14,885 nucleotides of DNA from UBA5070 sp035913415. GTDB lineage: Bacteria > Fibrobacterota > Fibrobacteria > UBA5070. The notes beneath the pieces are model-generated. The model was not told where the DNA came from, did not search any database, and saw only the letters and a program-made list of their open reading frames with translations. The stretch lies in assembly GCA_035913415.1 (NCBI GenBank), contig JAMIIV010000002.1, forward strand, positions 1 to 14,885, read 5' to 3'. The position numbers were made by a program, and so were the translations under genes. This document shows, one piece after another, positions 1 through 6,948 of this stretch (position 1 is its first letter; each line of letters opens with the position of its first letter).

Positions 1-10
1 CCCCCGCATT

Positions 11-52
11 GGTTCGCGATTGGTGCAGAGGCGCCCTGCAGGGCGTCTCTAC
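11..52. repeat. REP-like palindromic repeat, copy 1
   Basis: A 15-base lead (11-25) is followed by a 28-base imperfect palindrome (25-52, centre CTGCAG). Pairing the two halves leaves one mismatch (26/51) and one G-T wobble (31/46). The unit matches the copy at 193-234 in both lead and palindrome, with the spacing between them kept, so the whole 42-base unit is repeated and not the stem alone. Confidence 0.7.
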
Positions 53-150
53 GTTGGGCGTAGCCGGTTGGAATGGGGGGGGCGGCACGCGGTCGCCGCA
101 CAGGGGGGGGGCCGCCGCCCCGCGTCGATGGCGACCGGCGTGTCCCGCCC

Positions 151-165
151 GGTTCGCGATTGGTG
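151..165. repeat. Partial repeat copy (lead sequence only)
   Basis: This is an exact copy of the 15-base lead found at 11-25, but the palindrome does not follow. The sequence diverges into CCCGGTTCTG. It is probably a decayed or truncated unit and shows that the lead is part of the mobile or amplified element. Confidence 0.5.
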
Positions 166-192
166 CCCGGTTCTGATCGCCGTGATTCGGCC

Positions 193-234
193 GGTTCGCG
201 ATCGGTGTAGAGACGCCCCGCGGGGCGTCTCTAC
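193..234. repeat. REP-like palindromic repeat, copy 2
   Basis: The lead 193-207 differs from copy 1 at one base (C for T). It runs into a perfect 28-base palindrome at 207-234, each arm 14 bases (left arm GTAGAGACGCCCCG). As RNA this would form a 14-bp stem with almost no loop, or a cruciform in DNA. Repeats of this type are often spread genome-wide by a RAYT-type transposase acting in trans. No such transposase gene is in the window. Confidence 0.75.
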
Positions 235-333
235 GTTCGTTCGGGGCAGGCGGGACCGAACCGGTGGATAGCGGGCGGCGGAGGACGGGATCGGGCGGCG
301 TCCGCGCCCGGAACGGGTGGCGGTCCCTGGCGC

Positions 334-360
334 GGGTGCTGCGGCCGTTGCGCAGCACCC
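334..360 (-). terminator. Hairpin terminator after the EAL gene
   Basis: A perfect 10-bp stem (334-343 with 351-360, GGGTGCTGCG paired to its complement) and a 7-base loop lie 14 bases beyond the stop codon of the minus-strand EAL gene. There is no U-tract on the minus-strand side, so intrinsic termination would be atypical. It may instead stabilise the 3' end. Confidence 0.5.
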
Positions 361-374
361 GGCACGGTGCGGGA

Positions 375-2444
375 TCAGTCGTTGAGGACGCTGCGCGGCA
401 GGATCTGGGTGCGGCGGGTGGTGCGGGTGTCCTGGTCCTGCAGGTGGTTGCCGCCGCCGGCCAGAAGCCGCCCGGCTTCGTCCGGGGGCAGGGGCTTGGA
501 GATCAGGTAGCCCTGCACGTACTGGCAATCGAAGCTGCGCAGGGCGTCCAGTTGCTGCGGGGTCTCGACGCCTTCGGCCACCACTTCCATCCCCAGGTCG
601 CGAGACAGATCGCACACGGCCCGCACCACGGCTTCGGTGCGGGCATCGTGGCCCAGGCGCATCACGAAGGAGCGGTCGATCTTCAGGATGTCCAGCGGCA
701 GGCGCGTGAGGTACGACAGACTGGAAAATCCGGTGCCGAAGTCGTCCAGCGAGAGCAAAAGGCCCAGCGACTTCAGGCGCGAGAGCACGCCGCGGGCCTG
801 GTCGGGATCTTCCATGACCGCCGATTCCGTGATTTCCAGGTGCAGCAGGCGCGGCGGCATGCCGGTGCGGTCCAGGATGCGTTCGATCCGCTCGAACAGG
901 TCTGGTTGCAGGAACTGCTTCACGGACAGGTTGACGGAAAGTGTTACACCGGACGATCGTCCGCCCAGTTCCTTGCGCCACAGGCCCGACTGGCGACAGC
1001 TCTCGGCCAGCACCCATTCGCCGATGGGGCGGATCAGTCCGTTGTCCTCGGCCATGGGGATGAACATGCCCGGCATCACCAGTCCCCGGGTGGGGTGGAT
1101 CCAGCGGATGAGCGATTCGAAGCCGTGCAGCGCGCCGGTGTCCAGCTTCACCAGCGGTTGGTAGTGCATCAGAAAGTCGCCCTGTTCGACGGCCTGGTGG
1201 AGTTCGTGCTCCAGCCGGAAGGAGCGGACTAGAAGTTCGCGGTCGGAGGGCGAAAACGAGGCGGTACGCGCCGTGCCCGCGTTCTTGGCTTTGGCCAGCG
1301 CGGCGCGAGCGTTCTGCAGGTGTTCTTCGGCAGCGATGGGCGTCTCGCCGCCGTCCAAGGCGATGCCGGCGCTGGCCGTGGTCACGATTTCTTCGCCTTC
1401 GACCATCATGGGGCGCGAGAGCGCCGCGATGAGTCGGCCGGCCAGGCCTTCGGCCTCGGCGGGATTTTCCAAGGGGTCTGCCAGCAAGGCGAATTCGTTG
1501 GTGGACAGGCGCGAGGCCGTGTCACCGGGACGCAGGCAGTTCGTGAGCCGCTGGCCGACCTGGGCCAGGAACGACTCGTAGAAATGGGGGGAGTACGATT
1601 CCGAGATGGTGGTCCAGCGGTCGAGCGACAGGGCCACGACGGCGTACCGGCCTTCGCGATCGCTCTGCATGGAACGCCGTTGCAGGCGGTCCAGGAACAG
1701 GGCCTGGGAGGGGAGCCCCGTGGCTTCGTCGTACATGGAGCGGCGCAGCAACTGCTCTTCGGCGCGTTTGCGCTCGACGATGTTGGCCACCAGCGAGCAC
1801 AGGATGGCGGCCAGTTCCTGTTTGGGCACTTCCAGCGGTGATCCCGACGACGCGGTGTCGTTGAACAGAAGGCCGATGGGGCCACGCATGGAGCGGATGG
1901 GGGTCAGGGCCAGCCAGCCGCGGCGCACCATGCGGCTGGTGCCTTCTTCGGAAGCCATCAGCGGGGCGTCCTCGATGACCAGCCAGCGGGCGCAGCCTTC
2001 GTCCATCAGGTGGTGGGCCTTCTCTTCGGGCTCGCCCTTGGCGTACGAATAGTGGCGTTCGTCGGTGGTGCGGCCTTCGAGGTCGGTGCCCCAGGTCCCG
2101 TTCATCACCCGGCGGGATTCGTCCTCCAGGTAGAGGGCCACGCGTTCCAGTCCGATGCGTTCACGGGCGATTTCGACGGCGCGGCGCATGAGGGAGTCCA
2201 GATCGGGGGCGCCCACGAGTTCGTCGGCGGCGGCCAGGAGGGCGACCAGATCGGAGGCGCGGTCTTCGTAGCGGAACGACAGCTTGCGCCCGTGTTCCAT
2301 CCAGTCGGCGCGCCGGATCCCCACGTCCGTCCTTGGAAGCGTTCCCATCCCATAAGCATCCGAAACATTGGGACTTTCCACAAGCCATTCCTGCGCGGAA
2401 ATCGTGTCCGATCGACGCCGGAGGCGATCCTCCTGGTCCAACAT
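375..2444 (-). CDS. GAF / degenerate GGDEF / EAL cyclic-di-GMP phosphodiesterase
   Basis: This is a cytoplasmic signalling protein of 689 residues with no membrane segment visible. A GAF-like sensor region (about 51-229) is followed by a GGDEF-type domain (about 237-395) and an EAL domain (about 403-660). The EAL domain keeps its expected catalytic set: E443 in the ESL signature, N505 (NLSVKQF), E537 (EITES), D567-D568 (DDFGTGFSSL), K588 (KIDRSF), E624 (EGVET) and Q644. The GGDEF signature has decayed to STNEF (314-318), although the RxxD just before it (RPGD, 305-308) remains, so cyclase activity is unlikely. The predicted reaction is c-di-GMP hydrolysis to pGpG, possibly tuned by ligand at the GAF or GTP at the GGDEF domain. 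I chose the ATG at 2444 because GGAAGG precedes it; a longer frame to 2552 has no ribosome site and would reach almost to the divergent aldolase. Confidence 0.9.
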   Translation of the reverse strand: MLDQEDRLRRRSDTISAQEWLVESPNVSDAYGMGTLPRTDVGIRRADWMEHGRKLSFRYEDRASDLVALLAAADELVGAPDLDSLMRRAVEIARERIGLERVALYLEDESRRVMNGTWGTDLEGRTTDERHYSYAKGEPEEKAHHLMDEGCARWLVIEDAPLMASEEGTSRMVRRGWLALTPIRSMRGPIGLLFNDTASSGSPLEVPKQELAAILCSLVANIVERKRAEEQLLRRSMYDEATGLPSQALFLDRLQRRSMQSDREGRYAVVALSLDRWTTISESYSPHFYESFLAQVGQRLTNCLRPGDTASRLSTNEFALLADPLENPAEAEGLAGRLIAALSRPMMVEGEEIVTTASAGIALDGGETPIAAEEHLQNARAALAKAKNAGTARTASFSPSDRELLVRSFRLEHELHQAVEQGDFLMHYQPLVKLDTGALHGFESLIRWIHPTRGLVMPGMFIPMAEDNGLIRPIGEWVLAESCRQSGLWRKELGGRSSGVTLSVNLSVKQFLQPDLFERIERILDRTGMPPRLLHLEITESAVMEDPDQARGVLSRLKSLGLLLSLDDFGTGFSSLSYLTRLPLDILKIDRSFVMRLGHDARTEAVVRAVCDLSRDLGMEVVAEGVETPQQLDALRSFDCQYVQGYLISKPLPPDEAGRLLAGGGNHLQDQDTRTTRRTQILPRSVLND

Positions 2445-2566
2445 GCTTCCTTCCGTGGCTTGGTGCCGCGCATCTTCTTGAAGAGTTGCGGATCCGGAAA
2501 TTACTTTTTGATTCTCGATCCATCGGTCGCAGGACGCGTTTCCGGGGTTCATGAGGAGATTTCGAC
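2445..2566. promoter_or_regulatory. Divergent promoter region of EAL gene and fba
   Basis: These 122 bases separate the two divergent starts and should hold both promoters. They are less GC-rich than the flanking genes. A possible plus-strand pair is TTGAAG (2478-2483), 17 bases, TTACTT (2501-2506), a weak match. The fba ribosome binding site GAGGAG (2553-2558) lies 8 bases before its GTG start. The EAL-gene site reads GGAAGG on the minus strand, just upstream of 2444. Confidence 0.35.
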
Positions 2567-3559
2567 GTGATCAGCTACAAGGAACTCGGGTTGGTCAACA
2601 CCCGTGACATGTTCAAGAAGGCCATGGAAGGCAAATACGCCGTTCCCGCCTACAACTTCAACAACATGGAGCAGCTCCAGGCCATCGTGAACGCCTGCGG
2701 CAAGTCGGGTTCGCCCGTCATCCTCCAGGTCTCGTCGGGCGCCCGCAAATACGCCGACAGCACCCTCCTGCGCTATCTCGGCCAGGGTGCGGTCGCCATG
2801 GCTCGCGAAGCCGGCTACCAGATCCCCATCGCCCTCCACCTGGACCACGGCGACACCTTCGAGCTGTGCAAGTCCTGCATCGACTCCGGCTTCTCGTCGG
2901 TCATGATCGACGGCTCGCACCACTCCTACGAGCACAACGTCGAGCTGACCTCCAAGGTCGTCGAATACGCCCACAAATACGATGTGACTGTCGAAGGTGA
3001 ACTCGGCGTGCTGGCCGGCATCGAAGACGATGTCTCGGCCGCCGAGCACGTCTACACCCAGCCCGAGCAGGTCGAAGACTTCGTCAAGAAGACCGGCGTC
3101 GACAGCTTGGCCATCTCGATCGGCACCAGCCACGGCGCCTTCAAGTTCAAGCCCGAGCAGTGCACCCTCAACGAGCAGGGGGTCCTGGTGCCCCCGGCGC
3201 TGCGCTTCGACATCCTCGAAGAAATCGAGAAGCGCATCCCCGGTTTCGCCATCGTGCTGCACGGCGCGTCTTCGGTCATTCCCGAATACGTGGCCATGAT
3301 CAACCAGTACGGCGGCAAACTCGACGCCGCGGTCGGCATTCCTGCCGAGCAACTGCGCCGTGCCGCCGGTTCGGCCGTTTGCAAGATCAACGTCGACTCC
3401 GACGGTCGCCTGGTGTTCACCGCCAAGATCCGCGAAGCGTTCGCCAAGACCCCCGGCGAGTTCGACCCCCGCAAGTACCTCGGGCCCGCCCGCGACGAGC
3501 TGGTGAAGATGATCATGGACAAGAACGCCACCGTCCTCGGGTCCGCCAAGCGGTACTGA
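2567..3559 (+). CDS. fba: Class II fructose-bisphosphate aldolase
   Basis: This zinc-dependent cytoplasmic enzyme splits fructose-1,6-bisphosphate into dihydroxyacetone phosphate and glyceraldehyde-3-phosphate in glycolysis, and runs in reverse in gluconeogenesis. It is full length at 330 residues. Class II landmarks are clear: HLDHGD (91-96, with catalytic Asp93 and a zinc-binding His94), DGSHHSYEHN (115-124), VEGELG (142-147), GTSHG (186-190, zinc ligand His189), LHGASS (231-236, zinc ligand His232) and KINVDSDGR (273-281, phosphate and substrate region). It starts at GTG, with GAGGAG 8 bases upstream. Codon use is strongly biased to C-ending codons (AAC, TAC, ATC), as expected for a highly expressed housekeeping gene. 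It stands alone, divergent from the EAL gene and convergent with the xylanase, so it is probably monocistronic. Confidence 0.97.
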   Translation: MISYKELGLVNTRDMFKKAMEGKYAVPAYNFNNMEQLQAIVNACGKSGSPVILQVSSGARKYADSTLLRYLGQGAVAMAREAGYQIPIALHLDHGDTFELCKSCIDSGFSSVMIDGSHHSYEHNVELTSKVVEYAHKYDVTVEGELGVLAGIEDDVSAAEHVYTQPEQVEDFVKKTGVDSLAISIGTSHGAFKFKPEQCTLNEQGVLVPPALRFDILEEIEKRIPGFAIVLHGASSVIPEYVAMINQYGGKLDAAVGIPAEQLRRAAGSAVCKINVDSDGRLVFTAKIREAFAKTPGEFDPRKYLGPARDELVKMIMDKNATVLGSAKRY

Positions 3560-3567
3560 TCCTGACG

Positions 3568-3599
3568 GAATCCCCGCGCATTCTACGGCGCGGGGATTC
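3568..3599 (+). terminator. Terminator hairpin after fba
   Basis: A perfect 12-bp GC-rich stem (GAATCCCCGCGC, 3568-3579, paired with 3588-3599) with an 8-base loop begins 9 bases after the fba stop codon. There is no T-run behind it, a pattern shared with the hairpin at 334-360. Confidence 0.7.
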
Positions 3600-3615
3600 G
3601 GGAACGGGAGTTCGT

Positions 3616-3651
3616 GAGCCTTTTCGCGGCAAACCACCTGCGGAAAGGCTC
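3616..3651. terminator. Second hairpin between convergent fba and xylanase genes
   Basis: A 12-bp stem (3616-3627 with 3640-3651, one T-G wobble) has a 12-base loop and lies 55 bases beyond the stop of the minus-strand xylanase. It probably serves the xylanase transcript, or both convergent transcripts. The plus-strand side is followed by GATTCGTTTC, a poor T-tract. Confidence 0.5.
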
Positions 3652-3705
3652 GATTCGTTTCTTGGGGGAGAAGGGATCCCGCGACGAGGTCGCCGCGGGG
3701 GTGGT

Positions 3706-6255
3706 TCAGTCCAGCAAGATCGGCGTGGTCTGCGTGATTCCCGCGCCTTTGGCCTCGACGAACAGCAGGCCCGTGGGGGCTTGCTCCAGGGAGAGCCTCG
3801 CGTGGCCCGCTGCGGTGTGCGTCGCCAGGGTCCTGCCCTGAGGGGTGACCACCCGGATGCGCACCGGATCGGCCGAGGGGGTGGTGATGTCCAGAGTCCT
3901 TCCGCTGACGGCCAGCCGCAGGCGCTGGGGCTGACCCGGGAGAGCCAGGGTTGTCCCCCCTCCCGTGGACACTCCCGCAGGGGCGGTGATGGTGGTGCCC
4001 GCGACGGCCCCGATCACTTCGTCGATGTAGAGGGGAATGGTGGAATCGGTGGGAGACTCCACGACCAGGCGCAGGCCCGTCGCCCCGGTGGGGACCTGGA
4101 AGTTGCGGTTGGCGATCTGGAACCACTGACCCCTCGTGGCCGTGACGGCCCCGATCTCGGCCCACTGCGTCGCTCCCTCGGCCGTGTACTCGAGGGTCAC
4201 CTTGAGTTGCTCGGTCGCGGAGCCGCCGGTGTACAGAGCCAGGATGCTGAAGCTGTAGGCGGTCCCCGCGACGAAGCTCGTCGGGAGGTCCTTGATGGCG
4301 CCATGCCATTCCACCGAACGACCGGTGATGGCCAGGGCGCTCTGGCCGACTGCCTTCTGTGCGGTGCTCGTCGCGACGGTGGCGTCCCCGCGGCCCTGCC
4401 AGCCGTTGGTGCTCGCCTCGAAGGTGTCCTGGAACCACCAGCCGAACTCGTTGGGGCCGGTGGGCGGCAGGGTTTCGCCTCCGATGCCGAACTCGAAGGT
4501 GGGGGCTTCGCCATCGCCCCACTGGGACTGGGGCACCAGCGCGGCGACGGCATCGTAGGCGGGTTTGCGGACGTTGCTCGCGTTGTGCAGTGCCGGCGTG
4601 TTCTGGCTGCCCAGCCACGTGTTGGCATCGTTGGGAGTCCAGATGCAGATCGCCGTGACCTTTCCGACGTTCTTGGCGTTGATCTCCAACGCCTTCTTGA
4701 AGATGTTGGCGTACCGCGTGACTTGCTGGGTGGCGTATTGCCCGTTGCTCGTGCCGGGGTCCAGCTCGGTCAACTGCACCTGGATGCCGAGATTGGCGAA
4801 ATAGTCCATCGCGGCGAGGTGGCGCGCCTCACCTGACCACCCGTCGGCGGGATTGGCCGACACGTGGCTTTGCATCCCCATTCCGTCCAGGATTCCATCG
4901 CGATGGAACGGGATCAGGATGTTGGTGGCGATCCAGTTTCGCTTTGGCTCGTGCCACTCGTTGAAGTCGTTGTAGAACAGTTTGGTGTGGGCGGGAGCGT
5001 ACTTGCGCGCGTAGGTGAACGCGTTGCGGATCCAGGCGATGCTGGTCGCTCCGTAGACCGCCTGCCAGGGCGATGCGCCCGGGATGCTTCCCACCTGTCC
5101 GCCCGCGCCCTGCGCATCGAAGCCGGCTGCCCGCACACCGCCGTCACCGCCCGCGGCTTCGTTGGTCACGTCGTAGGCGTAGATGAGCAGGTTGGGATAC
5201 TGCGCCTTGTACAGGGCGAAGAGGTTCTGGATGTAGGACTCCAGTCGCGCGTTCATGGTGGCCACCGAGGCCCACGGCACCTGGCTCACCGCGATGTCGC
5301 GATAGCGGGCTCCGGCGGCGGTCGCCCCCATCGCCCTTCCGTCATTGATGTCCTGCACGAAGAACCAGTCCGGGGTCTGTCCATGCCACGTCAGGACGTG
5401 TCCGCGCAAGGCGATGTTGTTCTGCTGGCAGAAGTTCATGATGGCCGCCGCACCCGTGTTGATCTGCGCGCGGATGTTGGTGTTGGTCGAGTTCGTGCGG
5501 GTCATGGTCCCGTCGGGCTTGTGTTCGTTTTCCGACGAGATGCTGTTGTAGTCGAGTTGCATCAGGCTGCGGATGCCGGCGTTGTTCACCGTGCCGCTGT
5601 TGAGGATGTTGCCGACGCGGAAGTGCTTGGCATACACGTCCTTGAGACCGATGTTGGTGGGCGTGGCTGCGGCCCTGCCGGCCACCAGCGGCGCGGTCGC
5701 GAGGGCCTCATCGACTTTGGCCGCGGCCGTGAACTGGTCGTAGAGGAAGTCGGTCGTGCTGGTGGTGGTCAGGAAGAAGGTGGGCTTGGAGCTGCCCTTA
5801 GGCGTGGCGAAGGATGCCGAGAGAGCCGTCCAGGCGTTGGGCTTGACAACCGTGGAAGCGATCACCTTCGACTCGAGCGATCCGTCGGGCCACTCCCACT
5901 GGAGGGTGAGACGGAACGTCTCGTCGGCCGATCCCGCGTGTTTGACCTGGACGCTGAAGTCGTACTCGGTCCCGTCGGCCAGGTAGAAGCCCTTGAGGGA
6001 GGCGGCGCCGTGTTCCGGCGACGTCCTGCCCGTGACCCGCATGCTGCGCGAGGAGTTGTAGCCTTCGCCCGAGGCGGCGGTCAGGACGGGGGCTCCATCG
6101 CCGGAATTCGTCCAGCCATCGAATCCGACCTCGAATCCGTCGCGGATCGCAAAGGTTTGCCGGGTCGCATTCTCTGCGTCCAGGGATTGGGCCGACACCA
6201 GCCCATGGAGCGCCATGCAGGAGAAAAGGATTCTTCTCGGGATCGATTTTCTCAT
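3706..6255 (-). CDS. Secreted modular GH10 endo-1,4-beta-xylanase
   Basis: This is an extracellular xylan-degrading enzyme of 849 residues. The ATG at 6255 is chosen because AAAGGA lies 7 bases upstream and a signal peptide follows directly (MRKSIPRRILF, hydrophobic stretch, likely cut after VSA near residue 22). Next is a beta-sandwich module of CBM4/9/22 style (about 28-175). The GH10 barrel (about 202-575) shows SSENEHKPD, LRGHVLTWHGQTPDWF, the acid/base Glu366 in DVTNE and the nucleophile Glu497 in QLTELD. A second carbohydrate-binding-like module (about 605-755) begins with FEASTNGWQGRGD. A short C-terminal domain (about 775-849, PQGRTLATHTAAGH, then APTGLLFVEA) resembles type IX secretion sorting or FlgD-like Ig domains. 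The export route by T9SS is inference. The gene is convergent with fba and divergent from the tRNA. Confidence 0.95.
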   Translation of the reverse strand: MRKSIPRRILFSCMALHGLVSAQSLDAENATRQTFAIRDGFEVGFDGWTNSGDGAPVLTAASGEGYNSSRSMRVTGRTSPEHGAASLKGFYLADGTEYDFSVQVKHAGSADETFRLTLQWEWPDGSLESKVIASTVVKPNAWTALSASFATPKGSSKPTFFLTTTSTTDFLYDQFTAAAKVDEALATAPLVAGRAAATPTNIGLKDVYAKHFRVGNILNSGTVNNAGIRSLMQLDYNSISSENEHKPDGTMTRTNSTNTNIRAQINTGAAAIMNFCQQNNIALRGHVLTWHGQTPDWFFVQDINDGRAMGATAAGARYRDIAVSQVPWASVATMNARLESYIQNLFALYKAQYPNLLIYAYDVTNEAAGGDGGVRAAGFDAQGAGGQVGSIPGASPWQAVYGATSIAWIRNAFTYARKYAPAHTKLFYNDFNEWHEPKRNWIATNILIPFHRDGILDGMGMQSHVSANPADGWSGEARHLAAMDYFANLGIQVQLTELDPGTSNGQYATQQVTRYANIFKKALEINAKNVGKVTAICIWTPNDANTWLGSQNTPALHNASNVRKPAYDAVAALVPQSQWGDGEAPTFEFGIGGETLPPTGPNEFGWWFQDTFEASTNGWQGRGDATVATSTAQKAVGQSALAITGRSVEWHGAIKDLPTSFVAGTAYSFSILALYTGGSATEQLKVTLEYTAEGATQWAEIGAVTATRGQWFQIANRNFQVPTGATGLRLVVESPTDSTIPLYIDEVIGAVAGTTITAPAGVSTGGGTTLALPGQPQRLRLAVSGRTLDITTPSADPVRIRVVTPQGRTLATHTAAGHARLSLEQAPTGLLFVEAKGAGITQTTPILLD

Positions 6256-6468
6256 TGCCGGTTCCTTTACTGGAGGCCTTAGGAGCACTGTGACTGTACG
6301 ATCTGAAAATACGGTTCACGAGACTTTCCTCCAGTGATCATCAGGAACAGCACTGTTGCGATATTGCCAACGCTCGCGAACGGAATGGTGTTGATGAAAT
6401 ACCTCCCCCCTTTGTCGCCCGGCATCGCCGGTGCGTCTCATCATCCGCGGACACACAAACGCGACCTC
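6256..6468. other. Xylanase upstream region
   Basis: No gene is supported here. On the minus strand the region holds the xylanase ribosome binding site (AAAGGA) and further up a second strong Shine-Dalgarno-like GGAGG in front of an out-of-frame GTG (6319). A short inverted repeat AACAG-CA-CTGTT (6346-6357) could be an operator for the xylanase. I could not find a convincing -35/-10 pair on the minus strand. The stretch is clearly richer in A+T than the neighbouring genes. Confidence 0.3.
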
Positions 6469-6498
6469 TTGACCATTCCCTCGGGGTGGCGTTATATT
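6469..6498 (+). promoter_or_regulatory. Sigma-70 promoter of tRNA-Val
   Basis: TTGACC (6469-6474) and TATATT (6493-6498) are separated by 18 bases, each matching its consensus at 5 of 6 positions. Transcription would start near 6505, giving a leader of about 45 bases before the tRNA. This is the best promoter match in the window. Confidence 0.7.
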
Positions 6499-6549
6499 TC
6501 TCCCTCCTTTCCGGGAAAGTCCTTGCTGGGCATTCGCGGAAAAGACATC

Positions 6550-6623
<74 letters not shown>

Positions 6624-6650
6624 CTCGAGAGACATACGAAATGTTACGGT

Positions 6651-6693
6651 AAAGGCCGGGAACCCCAGTAAAATAGCGGGTCCCGGCCTTTTT
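6651..6693 (+). terminator. Intrinsic terminator after tRNA-Val
   Basis: A stem of AAAGGCCGGGA with TCCCGGCCTTT, extended by CCC/GGG, is followed by a T-run (TTTTT, to 6693). It lies 27 bases after the tRNA. It also separates the tRNA transcript from the downstream cassette, so the cassette needs its own promoter. Confidence 0.9.
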
Positions 6694-6948
6694 CGTTCCA
6701 TCCGGTCCATCCAGGACTTGCGGTAAGACCCGGTTGCATCCGGTTGTTATGGATGCCTCGAAAGACCATGTGCCCAGGCTGTTGTCGCTCAGATGCACAA
6801 GCCGGGCCTGTCCGTCGGCGAGCCGAGCCGGGAGGACCGGCACCAGTCCGCGTCGTGCCGCGGGTCTCAGCGAGATGCTGGCGCCGCAGGCCAGGGGACC
6901 GAATCCGGAGAAGTGAGCTACTCTCACCTCGTGGATCAAGCTATCGAG

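Larger units (their letters stand above)
1..374. other. Gene-free GC-rich region with palindromic repeats
   Basis: I see no credible gene here. The open frames crossing it are low-complexity Arg/Pro/Gly-rich translations of very GC-rich DNA. The region holds three copies of a 15-base lead sequence (GGTTCGCGATYGGTG at 11, 151 and 193). Two of these run directly into a 28-base palindrome. There are also two long G runs (75-82 and 103-111) and, at the right edge, a hairpin just past the stop of the minus-strand EAL gene. It looks like intergenic DNA colonised by a REP-like element. Confidence 0.7.

Noticed and set aside
49..1017. 322-residue minus-strand open frame covering 49-1017
   Set aside because: It is Arg/Pro/Ala-rich and runs antiparallel frame to frame with the well-supported EAL gene on the same strand; no family-like segments.
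2549..4618. Very long (689-residue) minus-strand frame over fba and the xylanase
   Set aside because: It is a shadow of fba and the xylanase produced by high GC; its composition is repetitive Gly/His/Asp/Val and both true genes have catalytic motifs in other frames.
3160..4836. 558-residue plus-strand frame
   Set aside because: It crosses the end of fba, two hairpins and the antisense of the xylanase; no ribosome site and no recognisable domain.
4864..6282. 472-residue plus-strand frame antisense to the xylanase
   Set aside because: Mirror of GC-rich coding DNA; the opposite strand carries signal peptide, GH10 active-site motifs and a good ribosome site.
5798..6319. 173-residue minus-strand frame with a strong GGAGG before its GTG
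   Set aside because: It overlaps the xylanase start out of frame and loses any sensible composition after about 30 residues; kept only as a possible leader start.
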